Positions 26,206 to 37,476 of a stretch of DNA of 64,000 nucleotides are shown one piece after another (positions within the stretch are counted from its first letter, which is position 1; every line of letters starts with the position of its first letter). Source of the stretch: Photobacterium alginatilyticum (GTDB lineage: Bacteria; Pseudomonadota; Gammaproteobacteria; Enterobacterales; Vibrionaceae). A model generated the notes under the pieces. That model was not told where the DNA came from. It searched no databases and saw only the letters and a program-made list of their open reading frames with translations. Both the position numbers and the translations under genes were made by a program. Location: NCBI RefSeq assembly GCF_009910675.1, contig NZ_RSEJ01000018.1, positions 148,955-212,954 on the forward strand. Reading direction: 5' to 3'.

Positions 26206-27414
26206 TTAAACGCTCTTCAGTACGATTGCCGTACCCATACCACCACCGACACATAACGTGGCAAGGCCATGCTCTGTACCACGACGGCGCATTTCATGCA
26301 GAAGGCTTACAATGATACGGTTACCTGACGCACCCAGCGGGTGACCCAGTGCAATCGCACCACCATTTACGTTTGAACGCTCAGCTAAATCTTCAACCTG
26401 AGTATCCAACTCATCCGCCAGCTCGTGCAGCACACCCAGTGCCTGACCGGCGAACGCTTCATTGAATTCGAATAAACCGACATCGCCGATTTTCAGCTCG
26501 GCCTTGTCCAGAGCTTTCACAACTGCCGGTACCGGACCGAGGCCCATAATTTCCGGTGCAACACCAGCCTGGGCATAACTTTCGATTTCAGCCAGTGGAG
26601 TCAAACCATATTTCTCAACAGCCGCTTCCGAGGCAACAATAATGGCGCTGGCACCATCATTAATCCCCGAGGCATTACCGGCAGTCACCGAGCCACCTTC
26701 TTTCTTGAATGCGGCGCGCAGTTTAGCCAACCCTTCGATAGTGGCATCGGCTTTCGGGTATTCGTCGGTATCGACAACATTTGTCTTACGACGGACAGTG
26801 ACTTCTACAGGTATAATCTCTTCGGCAAACTTGCCCTGCTCAATGGCTGCTACCGCCTTCTGCTGGCTGGCAAGTGCAAAGTTATCTTGTTGCTCACGGT
26901 TCAGGCCAACTTTTGCAACAACGTTCTCGGCCGTTACACCCATGTGGTAGTTATTGAAGACATCTGTCAGGCCATCAGAAATCAGCAGGTCAGACATTTC
27001 AAGGCCACCCATTTTCTGACCATCACGAATTTTCGCTGGTAGACAGAATGGAATTTGTGACATGTTTTCCGCACCTGCCGCGACAACAAGGTCGGCATCG
27101 CCGGCTTTGATGTGAGAAGCTGCATCCATTACCGCTTTCATACCACTACCACAAACCATATTCAGGCTGTAAGCCGGAACTTCCTGTGGAATATCGGCGT
27201 ATATCGCAGCCTGACGCCCGGGGCCCATGCCCTGGCCCGCACCTACCACATTGCCAAGAATCACTTCATCCAGATGGGCAGGATCAATCTTGGCATCCTT
27301 GATAGCCGCTTTGATTGCGACAGCGGCTAGCTGAGCAGCCGGCACTGATTTTAGTGCGCCGTTAAAGCTACCAAGAGGAGTACGTTTTGCAGCTACAATA
27401 AAAACTTTAGTCAT
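26206..27414 (-). CDS. phaA: acetyl-CoA acetyltransferase (beta-ketothiolase)
   Basis: A 402-aa thiolase with the acyl-enzyme Cys88 (NMVCGSGMK), the NEAFAG motif near 315, the catalytic His in [14 protein letters not shown] near 358 and the second Cys in LCVGGGMG near 387. It condenses two acetyl-CoA to acetoacetyl-CoA, the first step of polyhydroxybutyrate synthesis. It sits 39 bp after phaB and 80 bp before phaP in the same operon. Confidence 0.95.
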   Translation of the reverse strand: MTKVFIVAAKRTPLGSFNGALKSVPAAQLAAVAIKAAIKDAKIDPAHLDEVILGNVVGAGQGMGPGRQAAIYADIPQEVPAYSLNMVCGSGMKAVMDAASHIKAGDADLVVAAGAENMSQIPFCLPAKIRDGQKMGGLEMSDLLISDGLTDVFNNYHMGVTAENVVAKVGLNREQQDNFALASQQKAVAAIEQGKFAEEIIPVEVTVRRKTNVVDTDEYPKADATIEGLAKLRAAFKKEGGSVTAGNASGINDGASAIIVASEAAVEKYGLTPLAEIESYAQAGVAPEIMGLGPVPAVVKALDKAELKIGDVGLFEFNEAFAGQALGVLHELADELDTQVEDLAERSNVNGGAIALGHPLGASGNRIIVSLLHEMRRRGTEHGLATLCVGGGMGTAIVLKSV

Positions 27415-27453
27415 TTTTTAAGCGTCCTTAATTAAAAAAATCTAAACCAACCG

Positions 27454-28194
27454 TTAATGCATGTACAAACCGCCGTTCACAGACAATGTCTCGCCTGTAA
27501 TATATGCTGCAGCATCACTTGCGAGGAAGGTTACCGCTGCAGCCACTTCGCCAGGTGCAGCAAGACGCTTCATTGGAATTTCAGCTTTAATAGCATCGAG
27601 TACTTCCGGCTTAATTGCTTCCACCATAGGTGTGCCGGTATAACCCGGGGCAATGGCATTTACAGTTACACCAGAACGTGCACCTTCAGCAGCCAGCGCT
27701 TTAGTAAAACCAATCATTCCCGCTTTCGCTGCTGAATAATTTGTCTGACCAAACTGACCTTTCAACCCATTAACTGAAGAGATATTAATAATACGGGCAT
27801 TGCCGTGCTCACACATTGAAGCAAATAATGGGTGAGTTACATTAAACAAGCTATTTAAGTTTGTTGAAATAACTTCATTCCATTGTTCTGCTGTCATTCG
27901 CTTAAATGTCGTATCACGCGTTATACCAGCATTATTAACCAACACATCAATGTTACCCTCTTCTTTCAGCAATGTTGCCAAAGCCTCTTCGCAGTATGCT
28001 GTATCCGTAACATCTAGAGGGTATAGCCTAACCTGATCTTCTGAATAATTATTCTCTTTAAACCATTCTTTCGCCTTGGTTTCTCCGTTCGGGAAGTATG
28101 TTGCAATTACTCGATACCCCGCTTCAACCAAAGCAGTTGTAATTGAAGAACCAATACCACCTTTCGCACCAGTTACTAATGCTTTTTTATTCAT
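27454..28194 (-). CDS. phaB: acetoacetyl-CoA reductase
   Basis: About 246 aa from ATG 28194; a longer frame from GTG 28209 is less likely. It is a classical SDR: cofactor site TGAKGGIG (near 8-15), NNAGITRD, and the catalytic Ser-Tyr-Lys in ISSVNGLKGQFGQTNYSAAKAG. It reduces acetoacetyl-CoA to (R)-3-hydroxybutyryl-CoA with NADPH, the monomer for PhaC. It is the first gene of the pha operon, with a long upstream region. Confidence 0.95.
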   Translation of the reverse strand: MNKKALVTGAKGGIGSSITTALVEAGYRVIATYFPNGETKAKEWFKENNYSEDQVRLYPLDVTDTAYCEEALATLLKEEGNIDVLVNNAGITRDTTFKRMTAEQWNEVISTNLNSLFNVTHPLFASMCEHGNARIINISSVNGLKGQFGQTNYSAAKAGMIGFTKALAAEGARSGVTVNAIAPGYTGTPMVEAIKPEVLDAIKAEIPMKRLAAPGEVAAAVTFLASDAAAYITGETLSVNGGLYMH

Positions 28195-28797
28195 TACAGA
28201 AGACTCCACTCCATCATTGATGCTGCTATATCACCTTGAATTAAATGATATTATTATCAAAATCAAAACAAGGGCACTAACCAACCAAACTGATTCTCAG
28301 TTTTTCTTTCCAAATCTGTTGTTGCATCCTAGCGGTCGAAAACGACAGTTCCGTGACCTTTATGTTGCATGAATATTATAAGAACACACGCACATAGCAA
28401 TATCAACACACTGCATCAATGGTCGTACCAATATTCCTGCATAGAATCACACTTGACCGATGTAACCATTTCAGCGATAAATATTATTGATATGTTACAT
28501 ATATGATGCATTAACAATGCCAGGTAGATAGAAAGATTCTATTTAGCTTTAAATAATAGAATTGAGTAACAAACGAAATGAAATAATTGAAAAGTTGCAC
28601 TGCTTATATGCATAACTGCACAATAACGGACAGCATAAAATAGCGATTATTGATGGATATTTAAATAATATCTATTACCAATTAAATTGTTAATTACATT
28701 TCTGGTAACTATCATTTCAAAAAAATTTTAGATCTCTATAAAAAAAGAAAAAGCCAGGCGAAATTCTCCCAGCTTTTTATTCTGCCATTACTCTATT
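28195..28797. other. AT-rich intergenic region upstream of the pha operon
   Basis: About 600 bases between phaB and ureG. It must hold the pha promoter, but no clear operator was recognised. The urease-side end has an imperfect hairpin at 28750-28777 (AAAAGCCAGG and CCCAGCTTTTT), probably the ureG terminator. No credible gene is visible on either strand. Confidence 0.6.
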
Positions 28798-29421
28798 TTA
28801 CGAACAATTATCAAGCATGCCTTGTGTCACTATGAAGTCGATTATTTCCGGCAATCCTTTCCCTTCTTTTAAATTAGTGAATACATAAGGCTTATTGGGT
28901 CGCATTCGCTTCGTATCTTGATCCATCACTTCCAGCGACGCTCCAACATACGGAGCCAAATCGATCTTGTTTATCACGAGCAAGTCCGACCGGGTAATAC
29001 CCGGGCCTCCCTTTCTCGGAATCTTCTCCCCTTCGGCGACATCTATGACATAAATCGTTAAATCGGCCAGCTCGGGACTGAAAGTCGCACTCAGGTTATC
29101 GCCGCCGCTCTCGATAAAAACCACATCAAGGTTCTTGTGCCTTACCGCCAGCTCTTCAACCGCCGCCAGGTTCATCGAGGCATCTTCCCGAATTGCCGTA
29201 TGAGGACAGCCGCCAGTCTCGACACCAATGATTCGGTCTGCATCCAGTGCCTCCGCACGGGTCAGGATCTTGGCATCTTCCTGGGTGTAGATATCATTGG
29301 TCACCACGGCGATGTTGTACTTATCCCGAATGGTTTTACACAGTATCTCCAACAATGCTGTCTTTCCCGACCCTACCGGGCCGCCGACGCCAATCCGTAA
29401 TGGTGATTTGTATTCTGTCAT
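28798..29421 (-). CDS. ureG: urease accessory GTPase
   Basis: A 207-aa SIMIBI-class GTPase: P-loop [12 protein letters not shown] (near 14-25), metal site [13 protein letters not shown] (near 68-80, Cys-Pro-His) and NKID (near 150). With UreD and UreF it delivers nickel into apo-urease using GTP hydrolysis. It is the last gene of the urea block and is followed by an imperfect terminator hairpin. Confidence 0.96.
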   Translation of the reverse strand: MTEYKSPLRIGVGGPVGSGKTALLEILCKTIRDKYNIAVVTNDIYTQEDAKILTRAEALDADRIIGVETGGCPHTAIREDASMNLAAVEELAVRHKNLDVVFIESGGDNLSATFSPELADLTIYVIDVAEGEKIPRKGGPGITRSDLLVINKIDLAPYVGASLEVMDQDTKRMRPNKPYVFTNLKEGKGLPEIIDFIVTQGMLDNCS

Positions 29422-29431
29422 AGTTACTTCC

Positions 29432-30121
29432 CTAAGATCGGTAAAGTCTGGTGTATTGAGTCTCGTGCTGGCTGCTGGCTATCGCCTGCGCCGCTGTAAA
29501 ACTGCCGATTTCATGGTCCTGAACCCGTTGCGAGGCTGCCAGGGCATCAGGTAACAGCTGTGACATCGACAGCAATATCTGCTGTCCGGCACTCTGGCCC
29601 AAGGGGATAAGCTTCACCCCCGCCATCGTTGCATTTTCGAGCCAGCTCCAGAGATAACCGGCATTTAACGCTGCCGAATTTATTCCCCAGTGATTCGCCG
29701 CCAACGCAAACCCGGCCAGCTGATTAGCTTCCGCATAACTCAAGTCTTGTGGCGAAAACGACTCATTCAGTTGCGCGAGTAACCTTATAGTCGCTTTGCC
29801 TCTCTGCTGCTCCTCAAGGCGTAATTCCTTGGTTTCACGGTTGGCGTATAGCCACTGATTCCAGTGATTTACTATAGAGAGGTCATGCTGTTCATAGGCC
29901 TTATACAGGCGAGATAATATCGGTAATTCCAGTGTTACCAGGCTATGGTGAAGCACATCTGTCAGCCAGTGCTGCAGGCTTGCCTGATCGGTTACCCAGC
30001 CTTTTTCTATTGCCCATTCAAGCCCCTGCGAATAGGTAAACGCACCAATTGGCAGTGAGGGGCTCATTAGCTGATAAAGGCGAAAATCCGATAATTCATG
30101 TCTGGAGTTAGGCATAATCAC
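29432..30121 (-). CDS. ureF: urease accessory protein
   Basis: A 229-aa all-helical protein with family features [22 protein letters not shown] at the N-terminus (about 15-36) and a C-terminal [11 protein letters not shown]. UreF bridges UreD-bound urease and UreG and gates GTP hydrolysis during nickel insertion. It ends 10 bp before ureG. Confidence 0.95.
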   Translation of the reverse strand: MIMPNSRHELSDFRLYQLMSPSLPIGAFTYSQGLEWAIEKGWVTDQASLQHWLTDVLHHSLVTLELPILSRLYKAYEQHDLSIVNHWNQWLYANRETKELRLEEQQRGKATIRLLAQLNESFSPQDLSYAEANQLAGFALAANHWGINSAALNAGYLWSWLENATMAGVKLIPLGQSAGQQILLSMSQLLPDALAASQRVQDHEIGSFTAAQAIASSQHETQYTRLYRS

Positions 30122-30133
30122 CTACCATGCCAC

Positions 30134-30751
30134 TCAAGCAGCAATCGCAAGTAAGGTGCCACTCATCGCCAGCAGGGCACTCTGCCATTTAGGGGTAAGG
30201 TACTGACCTAGCTTAAAACCACTTATCGCGAGCAGCCCGGCACTCACCAACATACCGGGAGCAAAGGCCACTAAACTGGAAGCTGAGGCCTCTAGTCCAT
30301 GGGCCCAACCATGGAACATAACAGCAACAACTGCCAGTACAGACAGTGCGACTGACCAGCCATTACTCACTGCTCGCTGACGGCTGTAAACGGCAACTGC
30401 TGCAACAAACACGGAAGCAAGGATCAGCGTTTCAATGCCTGTGGCAAAGCCCGACAGTGCACCAAACCCGAGACCAAGCAGCATACTGAACAAAGCAGCC
30501 AGCATAATGCGCGCCTGTTGATTTCTTTGCTTATACTGGGCGGCAATCAACCCTACACCCACTAACATAACCAGATGATCTAATCCGGTGATCGGATGGG
30601 TAACACCAGAGAAAAAAGAAGAGAACAACCCGCTTTCTAGTGGGCGATGACCGCTGTGAGCCATCGCCGAACCAGAGGCCAGTAAAAGTACTGCAGCTCC
30701 AACACCTGTCAGTGGTGGTACTAATGAACGAGTGTGAATTGATTTAACCAT
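30134..30751 (-). CDS. ureJ: HupE/UreJ nickel permease-like protein
   Basis: About 205 aa from ATG 30751 (AAGGAAA upstream). It has a signal-like first helix ending SAMAHSGH and six or seven membrane helices. The family motif HPITGLDHLVMLVGVG lies near 52-67 and a second His motif HGWAHGLEA near 147. HupE/UreJ proteins move nickel (or sometimes cobalt) across the inner membrane, so this probably supplies urease. It stands between ureE and ureF. Confidence 0.9.
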   Translation of the reverse strand: MVKSIHTRSLVPPLTGVGAAVLLLASGSAMAHSGHRPLESGLFSSFFSGVTHPITGLDHLVMLVGVGLIAAQYKQRNQQARIMLAALFSMLLGLGFGALSGFATGIETLILASVFVAAVAVYSRQRAVSNGWSVALSVLAVVAVMFHGWAHGLEASASSLVAFAPGMLVSAGLLAISGFKLGQYLTPKWQSALLAMSGTLLAIAA

Positions 30752-30826
30752 ATCGTTTCCTTGCGTTGTTGTTATCAAGCTTCATGCTTTGTCTGTTATT
30801 GATACCTTGCCTTAACCACTACCGGT

Positions 30827-31336
30827 TCAATGGCTATGATGGCGGTGTTCATCGGGGTGATGGTGTCCATGGCTATGCCCTGCATGTGAGTGCCCGCTAC
30901 TCGAACCACCATAGGCGCCAGCTTCAGGCTCGAAGGCAGCCGTTTCAGATGTCACTTCGGCCCCCAACCCTATCACCATCTCATCCAGCACATGGTCATG
31001 CTGATATCGCACCCACTCAGGCTCTATCTGAAGCGGAACGTGGCGGTTACCGAGGTGATAGCAAACCCGCGCCATAAGATGCGGGTCGGAACAGTAGACA
31101 GTAGATACGGCCTCTTCGGCTGCCAGTACCCTGACCAATACTCCCTGCTCGCTTCGCAGTAAATCGCCGTTTCGCAGGATCTTGCCCCGTGGTAAAAACA
31201 GCCCAGCCTCTCTGCCATCGTCTAAGTTGACCTTCAGACGGCTTTTAATCCTTGAGTCAATTGGCAGGCTCAGCGTTGCGCTACCGGTTAATAATGCTGA
31301 CTCCTGTGCTGTCAAAATCTGAGTTAGAACAATCAT
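30827..31336 (-). CDS. ureE: urease nickel-binding metallochaperone
   Basis: A 169-aa protein with the UreE N-terminal domain (LTQILTAQESALL) and metal-binding domain (CYHLGNRHVPLQIE near 90-103). It ends in a long histidine-rich tail (about 12 His in the last 25 residues, beginning GHSHAGHSHGHHH). The tail binds several nickel ions and is typical of Klebsiella-type UreE. It acts as a nickel store and donor to UreG. Confidence 0.95.
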   Translation of the reverse strand: MIVLTQILTAQESALLTGSATLSLPIDSRIKSRLKVNLDDGREAGLFLPRGKILRNGDLLRSEQGVLVRVLAAEEAVSTVYCSDPHLMARVCYHLGNRHVPLQIEPEWVRYQHDHVLDEMVIGLGAEVTSETAAFEPEAGAYGGSSSGHSHAGHSHGHHHPDEHRHHSH

Positions 31337-31345
31337 CAGTGATCC

Positions 31346-33049
31346 TCAAAATAAGAAATAACGCTGTGCCATCGGCAATACCTCTGCCGGCTCGCACACC
31401 AGCAACTCACCGTCGGCACGTACCTGATAGGTCTGTGAGTCAACCTCTATATTGGGTTGCCAGTCATTCAGCACCATGTCGCTCTTGGAGATGGTGCGGC
31501 ACCCTTTGGCAATGCCAATCAAACTTTGCAAGCCAAGCTGTTCATCAATGCCTGCTGATTTAGCCGACGCCGAAACAAACAGCATCGACGTGTTCTGGCT
31601 CGCTTTGCCGTAGCTGCCAAACATCGACCGATAATGCACAGGCTGTGGCGTTGGGATCGATGCGTTCGGATCGCCCATCGGAGCGGCGGCAATCATGCCG
31701 CCCTTGATGATGGTGCTGGGCTTGATCCCGAAAAAAGCAGGCTTCCAAAGCACCAAATCAGCAAGTTTTCCTATCTCGATGGAACCGACTTCATGACCGA
31801 TCCCGTGAGTAATTGCCGGGTTAATGGTGTACTTGGCGATATAGCGTTTGAGGCGATAATTATCGCTATAGCTTGTATCCTGCGGCAGGCTGCCACGCTG
31901 CACTTTCATCTTGTGAGCCGTTTGCCAGGTACGCGTGATCACCTCGCCGACTCGTCCCATCGCCTGAGAATCGGATGCAATCATCGAAAATGCCCCCAGA
32001 TCATGAAGAATATCTTCGGCAGCAATGGTTTCCCGCCGGATCCGGGATTCGGCAAAAGCCACATCCTCTGCAATCGAAGGAGAGAGATGATGACAGACCA
32101 TCAGCATATCCAGGTGCTCATCAACGGTATTGACCGTATAGGGCCGGGTCGGATTGGTTGATGAAGGCAGCACATTTGATTCACCGCAGGCGCGGATAAT
32201 ATCAGGCGCATGGCCGCCACCAGCACCTTCGGTATGGTAGGTATGGATCACCCGCTCGCCGATGGCAGCCAAGGTTGACTCGACAAAACCGGATTCGTTT
32301 AGCGTATCGGTATGAATAGCAACCTGAACGTCTGTGTCTTCGGCTACCGTCATGCAATTGTCAATCGAAGCTGGCGTGGTTCCCCAGTCTTCATGGAGTT
32401 TCAAACCGATAGCTCCGGCCTCGACCTGTTCATGCAGCGCTTCAGGCAAGCTGGCATTTCCTTTGCCGAGCAGGCCAAAGTTCATAGGAAAAGTATCCAG
32501 CGCTTCGAGCATTCGATGAATATTCCACGGACCCGGTGTACAAGTCGTGGCATTGGTGCCTGTCGCCGGTCCTGTGCCTCCACCAAGCATGGTGGTGATC
32601 CCCGAGCAAAGGGCCTCTTCAATCTGCTGCGGACAGATAAAGTGAATATGGGAATCGATGCCTCCGGCTGTCAGAATAGCGCCCTCACCCGCGAGGATCT
32701 CCGTGCCCGGACCAATCACGATATCGACACCGGACTGCACATCCGGGTTTCCCGCCTTGCCAATGGCGCTGATACGGCCATCTTTGACTGCCACATCGGC
32801 TTTGACTATCCCCCAGTAATCGAGAATAACGGCGTTGGTGATCACTAGATCTGGTGTGAACGAAGACGGCAATTGACTCTGCCCCATGCCGTCACGGATC
32901 ACCTTGCCACCGCCAAACTTCACCTCGTCACCGTAGCGGGTATAGTCTTTCTCAATCTCCAGCCATAACTCGGTATCAGCCAGACGCAACCTGTCACCAA
33001 CGGTCGGGCCAAACATTTCACCGTAGGCTTGCCTTGAAATCGTCGCCAT
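31346..33049 (-). CDS. ureC: urease alpha subunit
   Basis: A 567-aa catalytic subunit. Nickel ligands are present: HIH in [12 protein letters not shown] (about 133-138), the carbamylated lysine in GLKLHEDWG (about 218), His in [10 protein letters not shown] and [15 protein letters not shown], and Asp in IASDSQAMG (about 361). The flap histidine is in MVCHHLSP (about 321). It hydrolyses urea to ammonia and carbamate in the cytoplasm. Its ATG overlaps the TAA of ureB. Confidence 0.98.
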   Translation of the reverse strand: MATISRQAYGEMFGPTVGDRLRLADTELWLEIEKDYTRYGDEVKFGGGKVIRDGMGQSQLPSSFTPDLVITNAVILDYWGIVKADVAVKDGRISAIGKAGNPDVQSGVDIVIGPGTEILAGEGAILTAGGIDSHIHFICPQQIEEALCSGITTMLGGGTGPATGTNATTCTPGPWNIHRMLEALDTFPMNFGLLGKGNASLPEALHEQVEAGAIGLKLHEDWGTTPASIDNCMTVAEDTDVQVAIHTDTLNESGFVESTLAAIGERVIHTYHTEGAGGGHAPDIIRACGESNVLPSSTNPTRPYTVNTVDEHLDMLMVCHHLSPSIAEDVAFAESRIRRETIAAEDILHDLGAFSMIASDSQAMGRVGEVITRTWQTAHKMKVQRGSLPQDTSYSDNYRLKRYIAKYTINPAITHGIGHEVGSIEIGKLADLVLWKPAFFGIKPSTIIKGGMIAAAPMGDPNASIPTPQPVHYRSMFGSYGKASQNTSMLFVSASAKSAGIDEQLGLQSLIGIAKGCRTISKSDMVLNDWQPNIEVDSQTYQVRADGELLVCEPAEVLPMAQRYFLF

Positions 33050-33439
33050 TTATTCCTCTGCCTCCCTGCAGTCAGGTTCTATCGCCAATGCGGACTGCCC
33101 GACAGAGCCCATGACCTTGCCCTGAAACCCATAAATAGTCTGCGTACCGCCGAAACTAACCAGCTCTACCGTTCGCGACTGTCCCGGCTCAAAACGGGTA
33201 GCCGTACCCGCTGCAATATTGAGCCGGTAGCCCAGCGTAGCCTCACGTTCAAACTCCAGCGCTTCATTGGCTTCAAAGAAATGGTAATGGGAGCCAATCT
33301 GTATCGGTCGGTCCCCCAAATTGGCCACCGACACCGTCACTACAGGTTTACCCACATTCAGTTCAATCTCACCCTCGGCGCATTGAAGCTCGCCGGGAAT
33401 CATCGCGCGGGACACATCTTGTTGATTGTCTGACATCAC
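33050..33439 (-). CDS. ureB: urease beta subunit
   Basis: A 129-aa structural subunit ([18 protein letters not shown], then [15 protein letters not shown] and [16 protein letters not shown]), slightly longer than the usual 101-106 aa. The extra length is at both ends. It assembles with UreA and UreC into the (ABC)3 trimer. It ends in an overlap with the ureC start. Confidence 0.97.
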   Translation of the reverse strand: MMSDNQQDVSRAMIPGELQCAEGEIELNVGKPVVTVSVANLGDRPIQIGSHYHFFEANEALEFEREATLGYRLNIAAGTATRFEPGQSRTVELVSFGGTQTIYGFQGKVMGSVGQSALAIEPDCREAEE

Positions 33440-33444
33440 TCACC

Positions 33445-33747
33445 TCATACAATCGGGTCATGAACGGTGACCAGCTTGGTACCGTCAGGAAACGTCGCTT
33501 CTACCTGAACGTCGTTGATCATTGCTGCCACGCCTTCCATCACCTCGTCTGAAGACAAGATCGTCCGGCCAAAGTCCATCAGCTCTGCAACGGTTCGTCC
33601 TTCTCTGGCCCCTTCCATGATCGCCGCGCTAATCAAAGCCACCGATTCCGGATAGTTGAGCTTCAAGCCTTTGTCACGACGTCGTTCTGCCAATAGTGCT
33701 GCGGTAAAAATCAGCAACTTATCTTTTTCTCTGGGTGTTAATTCCAT
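33445..33747 (-). CDS. ureA: urease gamma subunit
   Basis: A 100-aa subunit of normal length ([58 protein letters not shown]). It forms the small structural subunit of the urease trimer. It lies 5 bp before ureB and 80 bp after ureD. Confidence 0.98.
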   Translation of the reverse strand: MELTPREKDKLLIFTAALLAERRRDKGLKLNYPESVALISAAIMEGAREGRTVAELMDFGRTILSSDEVMEGVAAMINDVQVEATFPDGTKLVTVHDPIV

Positions 33748-33828
33748 CTATTCCTCCAGCAAACCCGATAACCATCCAGGTAATATTCCGGGCACTCATC
33801 TGGGTATCATCAAGATAAGGTGTAAGGA

Positions 33829-34770
33829 TCAGGTCGCCCAAATTCTGGGAGCACTTGGAGTACTGCCTGACCACGATTTCCTAACTGACAACCAAACCTG
33901 GGTAAACAGCGCCATCATTGGCTCGGTGCCTTCCCCCATCGCCCTGACGACCATCACTCTGTGCTCGTCGCTGCTGTCCGTTACTTCAGTCACACCAGCT
34001 ACTAACTTGTTTTCCAATAAGTATTCCTGATAGTCACAAAGCAAGGTCTGTACCATATTGAGCAAGGGCTCGTCAGATTCAGTCACTATCATGGTGCCCA
34101 GCATTGGATTGCCCCGCAGGCCTGCACTTTGCTGGTGCTGATCACCACCCTGTACATTCAGTTGCTCTGCAATAATCAGCTCATTTCCAATCCTGAGCTG
34201 GGTGCAACCGACGACACTCCCACTGGTAAAGCCCTCTTTTAGTGCAGGTCGCCCAAAACAGTGCATTTCCCAACCAATAAATCGGCCTCCGGGCTCGATA
34301 TCGATCTCGGTATCCAGCCTGACCCGCGCTTCCGGAAAATAGATATTCTCCTGCGGCAGCCACTCAAGCATAGCGCCAGCTTCTACCGAGAGATGCTGAC
34401 GCTGATAGGCGTATTTTCCCGAAGAGCGATAAAACTTGGTCGCGCCGGGCGTGGTGATTAATGCCTTGGCATCAGTCTCTGAATGGGCAGAAATTGAAAG
34501 CTTGTCTCCACCGACAACACCGCCGGGAGGATGAAGCAAATACATGTGACAAACATCGCCTTCAGGATAGAGCGGACGCTGAACAGCGAGCGGACCAACC
34601 TGCTTGCGGTGCTTCAATACCGTTTTGGTTGCATTGGCCGAAAAGCCCAGTTCCAGCAGCGCCCGCCACCCTTGCTGTGACTCAAGCTCATCAGGCAAGG
34701 GTTTGGGGGTAATTGATGCAATATTGGTGAGCGGTGACTTTGTCTCGATACTGTTATGGATAGCCGTCAT
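33829..34770 (-). CDS. ureD: urease accessory protein
   Basis: A 313-aa chaperone with family features [20 protein letters not shown] near 36-55, [27 protein letters not shown] and [13 protein letters not shown], ending PRIWAT. It binds apo-urease and, with UreF and UreG, forms the nickel-insertion complex. Its ATG overlaps the stop of urtE by 4 bp, joining the importer and urease genes in one transcription unit. Confidence 0.95.
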   Translation of the reverse strand: MTAIHNSIETKSPLTNIASITPKPLPDELESQQGWRALLELGFSANATKTVLKHRKQVGPLAVQRPLYPEGDVCHMYLLHPPGGVVGGDKLSISAHSETDAKALITTPGATKFYRSSGKYAYQRQHLSVEAGAMLEWLPQENIYFPEARVRLDTEIDIEPGGRFIGWEMHCFGRPALKEGFTSGSVVGCTQLRIGNELIIAEQLNVQGGDQHQQSAGLRGNPMLGTMIVTESDEPLLNMVQTLLCDYQEYLLENKLVAGVTEVTDSSDEHRVMVVRAMGEGTEPMMALFTQVWLSVRKSWSGSTPSAPRIWAT

Positions 34771-35465
34771 ACCGTCAGATACTCCTTGATCAGCTTGTCG
34801 TTAAGGCTGGTCATTTCTCCCTTGGCAACAGCCCGGCCACGGTCAAGCAGACAAAAGTTATCACCGACTTTTCGTGCAAAAGGGAGCTTTTGTTCAACCA
34901 GTAAAACTGTGAGCCCCAGCTCGTGGTTCAACCTGCGAATAATGTCACCAATTTCCTGGACGATATTGGGCTGGATCCCCTCAGTCGGTTCGTCCAGTAT
35001 CAGCAAACTAGGATTGACGACCAGTGCCCGGGCGATAGCCAGTTGTTGTTGCTGCCCCCCGCTCAAGTCTCCGCCACGACGATGGAGCATCTCTTTCAGC
35101 ACCGGGAAAAGCTCATAGATAAACTCGGGGATCTTGCGATCGCCCTTGGCACGAATGGGCAGGCCGATCTGCAGGTTCTCTTCAACACTCAGCAACGGAA
35201 AGATCTGTCGCCCTTGTGGCACATACCCGACCCCATGACGGGGACGACTTTCTGCCGACAGTTTGCTAATGTCCTTGCCCTGCAGCACGATCTCACCGCT
35301 CTTGACAGGCAATAACCCCATCACACATTGCAGCAAGGTCGTTTTCCCGACCCCGTTGCGTCCCATCAGTACCGTACACTTCCCTTCGGGAATGCTGATA
35401 TCCAAATCCCACAGGGTATGGCTCTCACCGTAAAATTGATTCAGTCCTTTGATTTCCAGCATCAC
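34767..35465 (-). CDS. urtE: urea ABC transporter, ATPase subunit UrtE
   Basis: A 232-aa ABC ATPase: Walker A GRNGVGKTTLL (about 35-45), signature LSGGQQQQLAIARAL (about 132-146), Walker B LLILDEPTEGIQP and the switch His in LLVEQK (Gln variant). It resembles LivF. With UrtD it powers urea import. It overlaps urtD by 4 bp and ureD by 4 bp. Confidence 0.95.
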   Translation of the reverse strand: MMLEIKGLNQFYGESHTLWDLDISIPEGKCTVLMGRNGVGKTTLLQCVMGLLPVKSGEIVLQGKDISKLSAESRPRHGVGYVPQGRQIFPLLSVEENLQIGLPIRAKGDRKIPEFIYELFPVLKEMLHRRGGDLSGGQQQQLAIARALVVNPSLLILDEPTEGIQPNIVQEIGDIIRRLNHELGLTVLLVEQKLPFARKVGDNFCLLDRGRAVAKGEMTSLNDKLIKEYLTV

Positions 35466-36355
35466 GATTCTCCCAAATAGACTTCTTTGACCCGTGGATC
35501 AGACTGCACCTCGCTCATTGAACCTTCGGCCAACATATGTCCCTGATGCAGAACAGACACCTTGCTGGCGATCGAGCGGACAAAATCCATATCATGCTCA
35601 ACCACCACCACCGAATGATCCCCGGCCAGCGATGTCAGCAGCTCTGCCGTTCGATCCATTTCCTGGTGGGTCATCCCCGCAACTGGTTCATCCACCAGCA
35701 ACAGCTTAGGTTTCTGCATCAGCAGCATGCCGATCTCCAGCCACTGCTTCTGGCCGTGGGACAAGTTACCTGCCAATAAGTCAGCATGATTTTCAAGGCC
35801 AATGAGGAGCAGCACCCGATTAAGCTCATCACGCTGTTCCCCGTTAAGACTAGCTCTGAATACACGCCATACACTGCGCTCCCCGGCCATCGCCAGTTCC
35901 AGGTTTTGCCACACCGACAGGCACTCAAACACTGTCGGTTTCTGGAACTTCCGACCGACACCGGCATTGGCTATCTCGGCTTCGTCCATTTGCAGAAGAT
36001 TGATATTGGAGCCCAGCCAGACCTGCCCTTCATCAGGCTGGGTCTTACCGGTAATGATGTCCATCATGGTGGTCTTTCCGGCACCATTCGGACCGATAAT
36101 GCAGCGCAGCTCTCCTTCCTTGATATACAGGTTCAAATCGTTGATCGCCTTGAATCCGTCAAATGACTTGGTTACCCCTTCGAGATACAACAAAATGTTG
36201 TGGCGGGTATCGAGCAAGGGGTGCTGTTGCGGTTTGAGAAAATCAAAAACCTGATCCCGGCGAACAAAGTTCTTTACCGATTGACGAAACTGCACCGGCA
36301 GCCAATGCGGCTGGTCAAGTTTCTCAGGCGAGAGTTGCTGAGGAATCGTGGTCAT
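35462..36355 (-). CDS. urtD: urea ABC transporter, ATPase subunit UrtD
   Basis: A 297-aa ABC ATPase of LivG type with an N-terminal extension of about 50 residues. Walker A is GPNGAGKTTMMD (about 93-104), the signature LSHGQKQWLEIGMLL (about 198-212), Walker B LLLVDEPVAGM and the switch His in VVVEHDMDF. It energises urea uptake with UrtE. It overlaps urtC and urtE by 4 bp each. Confidence 0.95.
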   Translation of the reverse strand: MTTIPQQLSPEKLDQPHWLPVQFRQSVKNFVRRDQVFDFLKPQQHPLLDTRHNILLYLEGVTKSFDGFKAINDLNLYIKEGELRCIIGPNGAGKTTMMDIITGKTQPDEGQVWLGSNINLLQMDEAEIANAGVGRKFQKPTVFECLSVWQNLELAMAGERSVWRVFRASLNGEQRDELNRVLLLIGLENHADLLAGNLSHGQKQWLEIGMLLMQKPKLLLVDEPVAGMTHQEMDRTAELLTSLAGDHSVVVVEHDMDFVRSIASKVSVLHQGHMLAEGSMSEVQSDPRVKEVYLGES

Positions 36356-37473
36356 AATGCGGCCTCCTTACGAGACGAGGTACGAGGAGACTTGCGAACG
36401 AATGAGTCAGAGAAAAATCCGGTGACACCCTTAGGCAGGAATAAAGTCGCCAGTACAAACAAGCTCCCCAGCGCAAATAGCCAGACTTCCGGAAATTCGA
36501 TGGTGAACCAGCTCTTGGCATAGTTGATAAGCAAGGCACCGACGATAGCGCCGAACAAGGTTGCCCGGCCACCCAGCGCTACCCACACCACGATTTCGAT
36601 TGAGTTAAGTGGCGCAAATTCTCCAGGGTTGATAATGCCAACCTGCGGCACATACAAAGCACCGGCGATACCGGCCAATACTGCTGACAGCACAAAGATC
36701 CACAGCTTGAATTGATCAACGTTGTACCCAATAAAGCGTACCCGTGACTCGGCATCCCGGGTTGCAACGGCAACCTTACCCAGTCGGCTGGCGATCACCG
36801 CGCGACAGATTACATAGCCAGCAATTAGCGCGGCAACCGATGCGACGAACAAAGCAATCCGGGTACTGTCCGACTGAAGGCTGAAGCCAAGAAGATCCTT
36901 GAAATCTGTCAGGCCGTTGTTACCACCAAATCCCATTTCATTGCGAAAGAAAGCCAGCATCAAAGCAAACGTCAGTGCCTGAGTCATGATTGACAGATAC
37001 ACACCCGAAACCCGGGAACGAAAAGCCAGGTAGCCAAACACCCATGCCAGCACGCCTGGTACCAAAACCACCATCAGGCAGGCAAACCAGAACATATCGA
37101 AGCCATGCCAGAACCAGGGCAGTTCTTTCCAGTTGAGGAAAACCATAAAATCAGGCAGCAGCGGATCACCATAGACACCGCGATCACCAATCTGGCGCAT
37201 CAGATACATGCCCATGGCATAACCGCCGAGTGCAAAAAAAGCACCGTGCCCTAGGCTCAATATGCCGAGATAACCCCAAACCAGATCCACAGCCAGTGCC
37301 AGCAAGGCGTAAGTCAGGTATTTGCCAAGCAGGGTGATAGTGTATGTCTCGACATGAAGAAAGTGGCCCTGCGGCACCAGCAGATTCAATGCCGGAATAA
37401 CGAAACCGGCTACCAGCAGTATGCTCAATAGCAACTGCCCTCCGCGATCGTCCTTTAAGATTGTTTTAAGCAT
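36352..37473 (-). CDS. urtC: urea ABC transporter, permease UrtC
   Basis: A 373-aa LivM-type permease with about ten membrane helices (for example VDLVWGYLGILSLGHGAFFALGG split by the conserved GHGAF, and ALYVPQVGIINPGEF). Together with UrtB it forms the urea channel. It starts 3 bp after urtB and overlaps urtD. Confidence 0.95.
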   Translation of the reverse strand: MLKTILKDDRGGQLLLSILLVAGFVIPALNLLVPQGHFLHVETYTITLLGKYLTYALLALAVDLVWGYLGILSLGHGAFFALGGYAMGMYLMRQIGDRGVYGDPLLPDFMVFLNWKELPWFWHGFDMFWFACLMVVLVPGVLAWVFGYLAFRSRVSGVYLSIMTQALTFALMLAFFRNEMGFGGNNGLTDFKDLLGFSLQSDSTRIALFVASVAALIAGYVICRAVIASRLGKVAVATRDAESRVRFIGYNVDQFKLWIFVLSAVLAGIAGALYVPQVGIINPGEFAPLNSIEIVVWVALGGRATLFGAIVGALLINYAKSWFTIEFPEVWLFALGSLFVLATLFLPKGVTGFFSDSFVRKSPRTSSRKEAAL

Positions 37474-37476
37474 GTC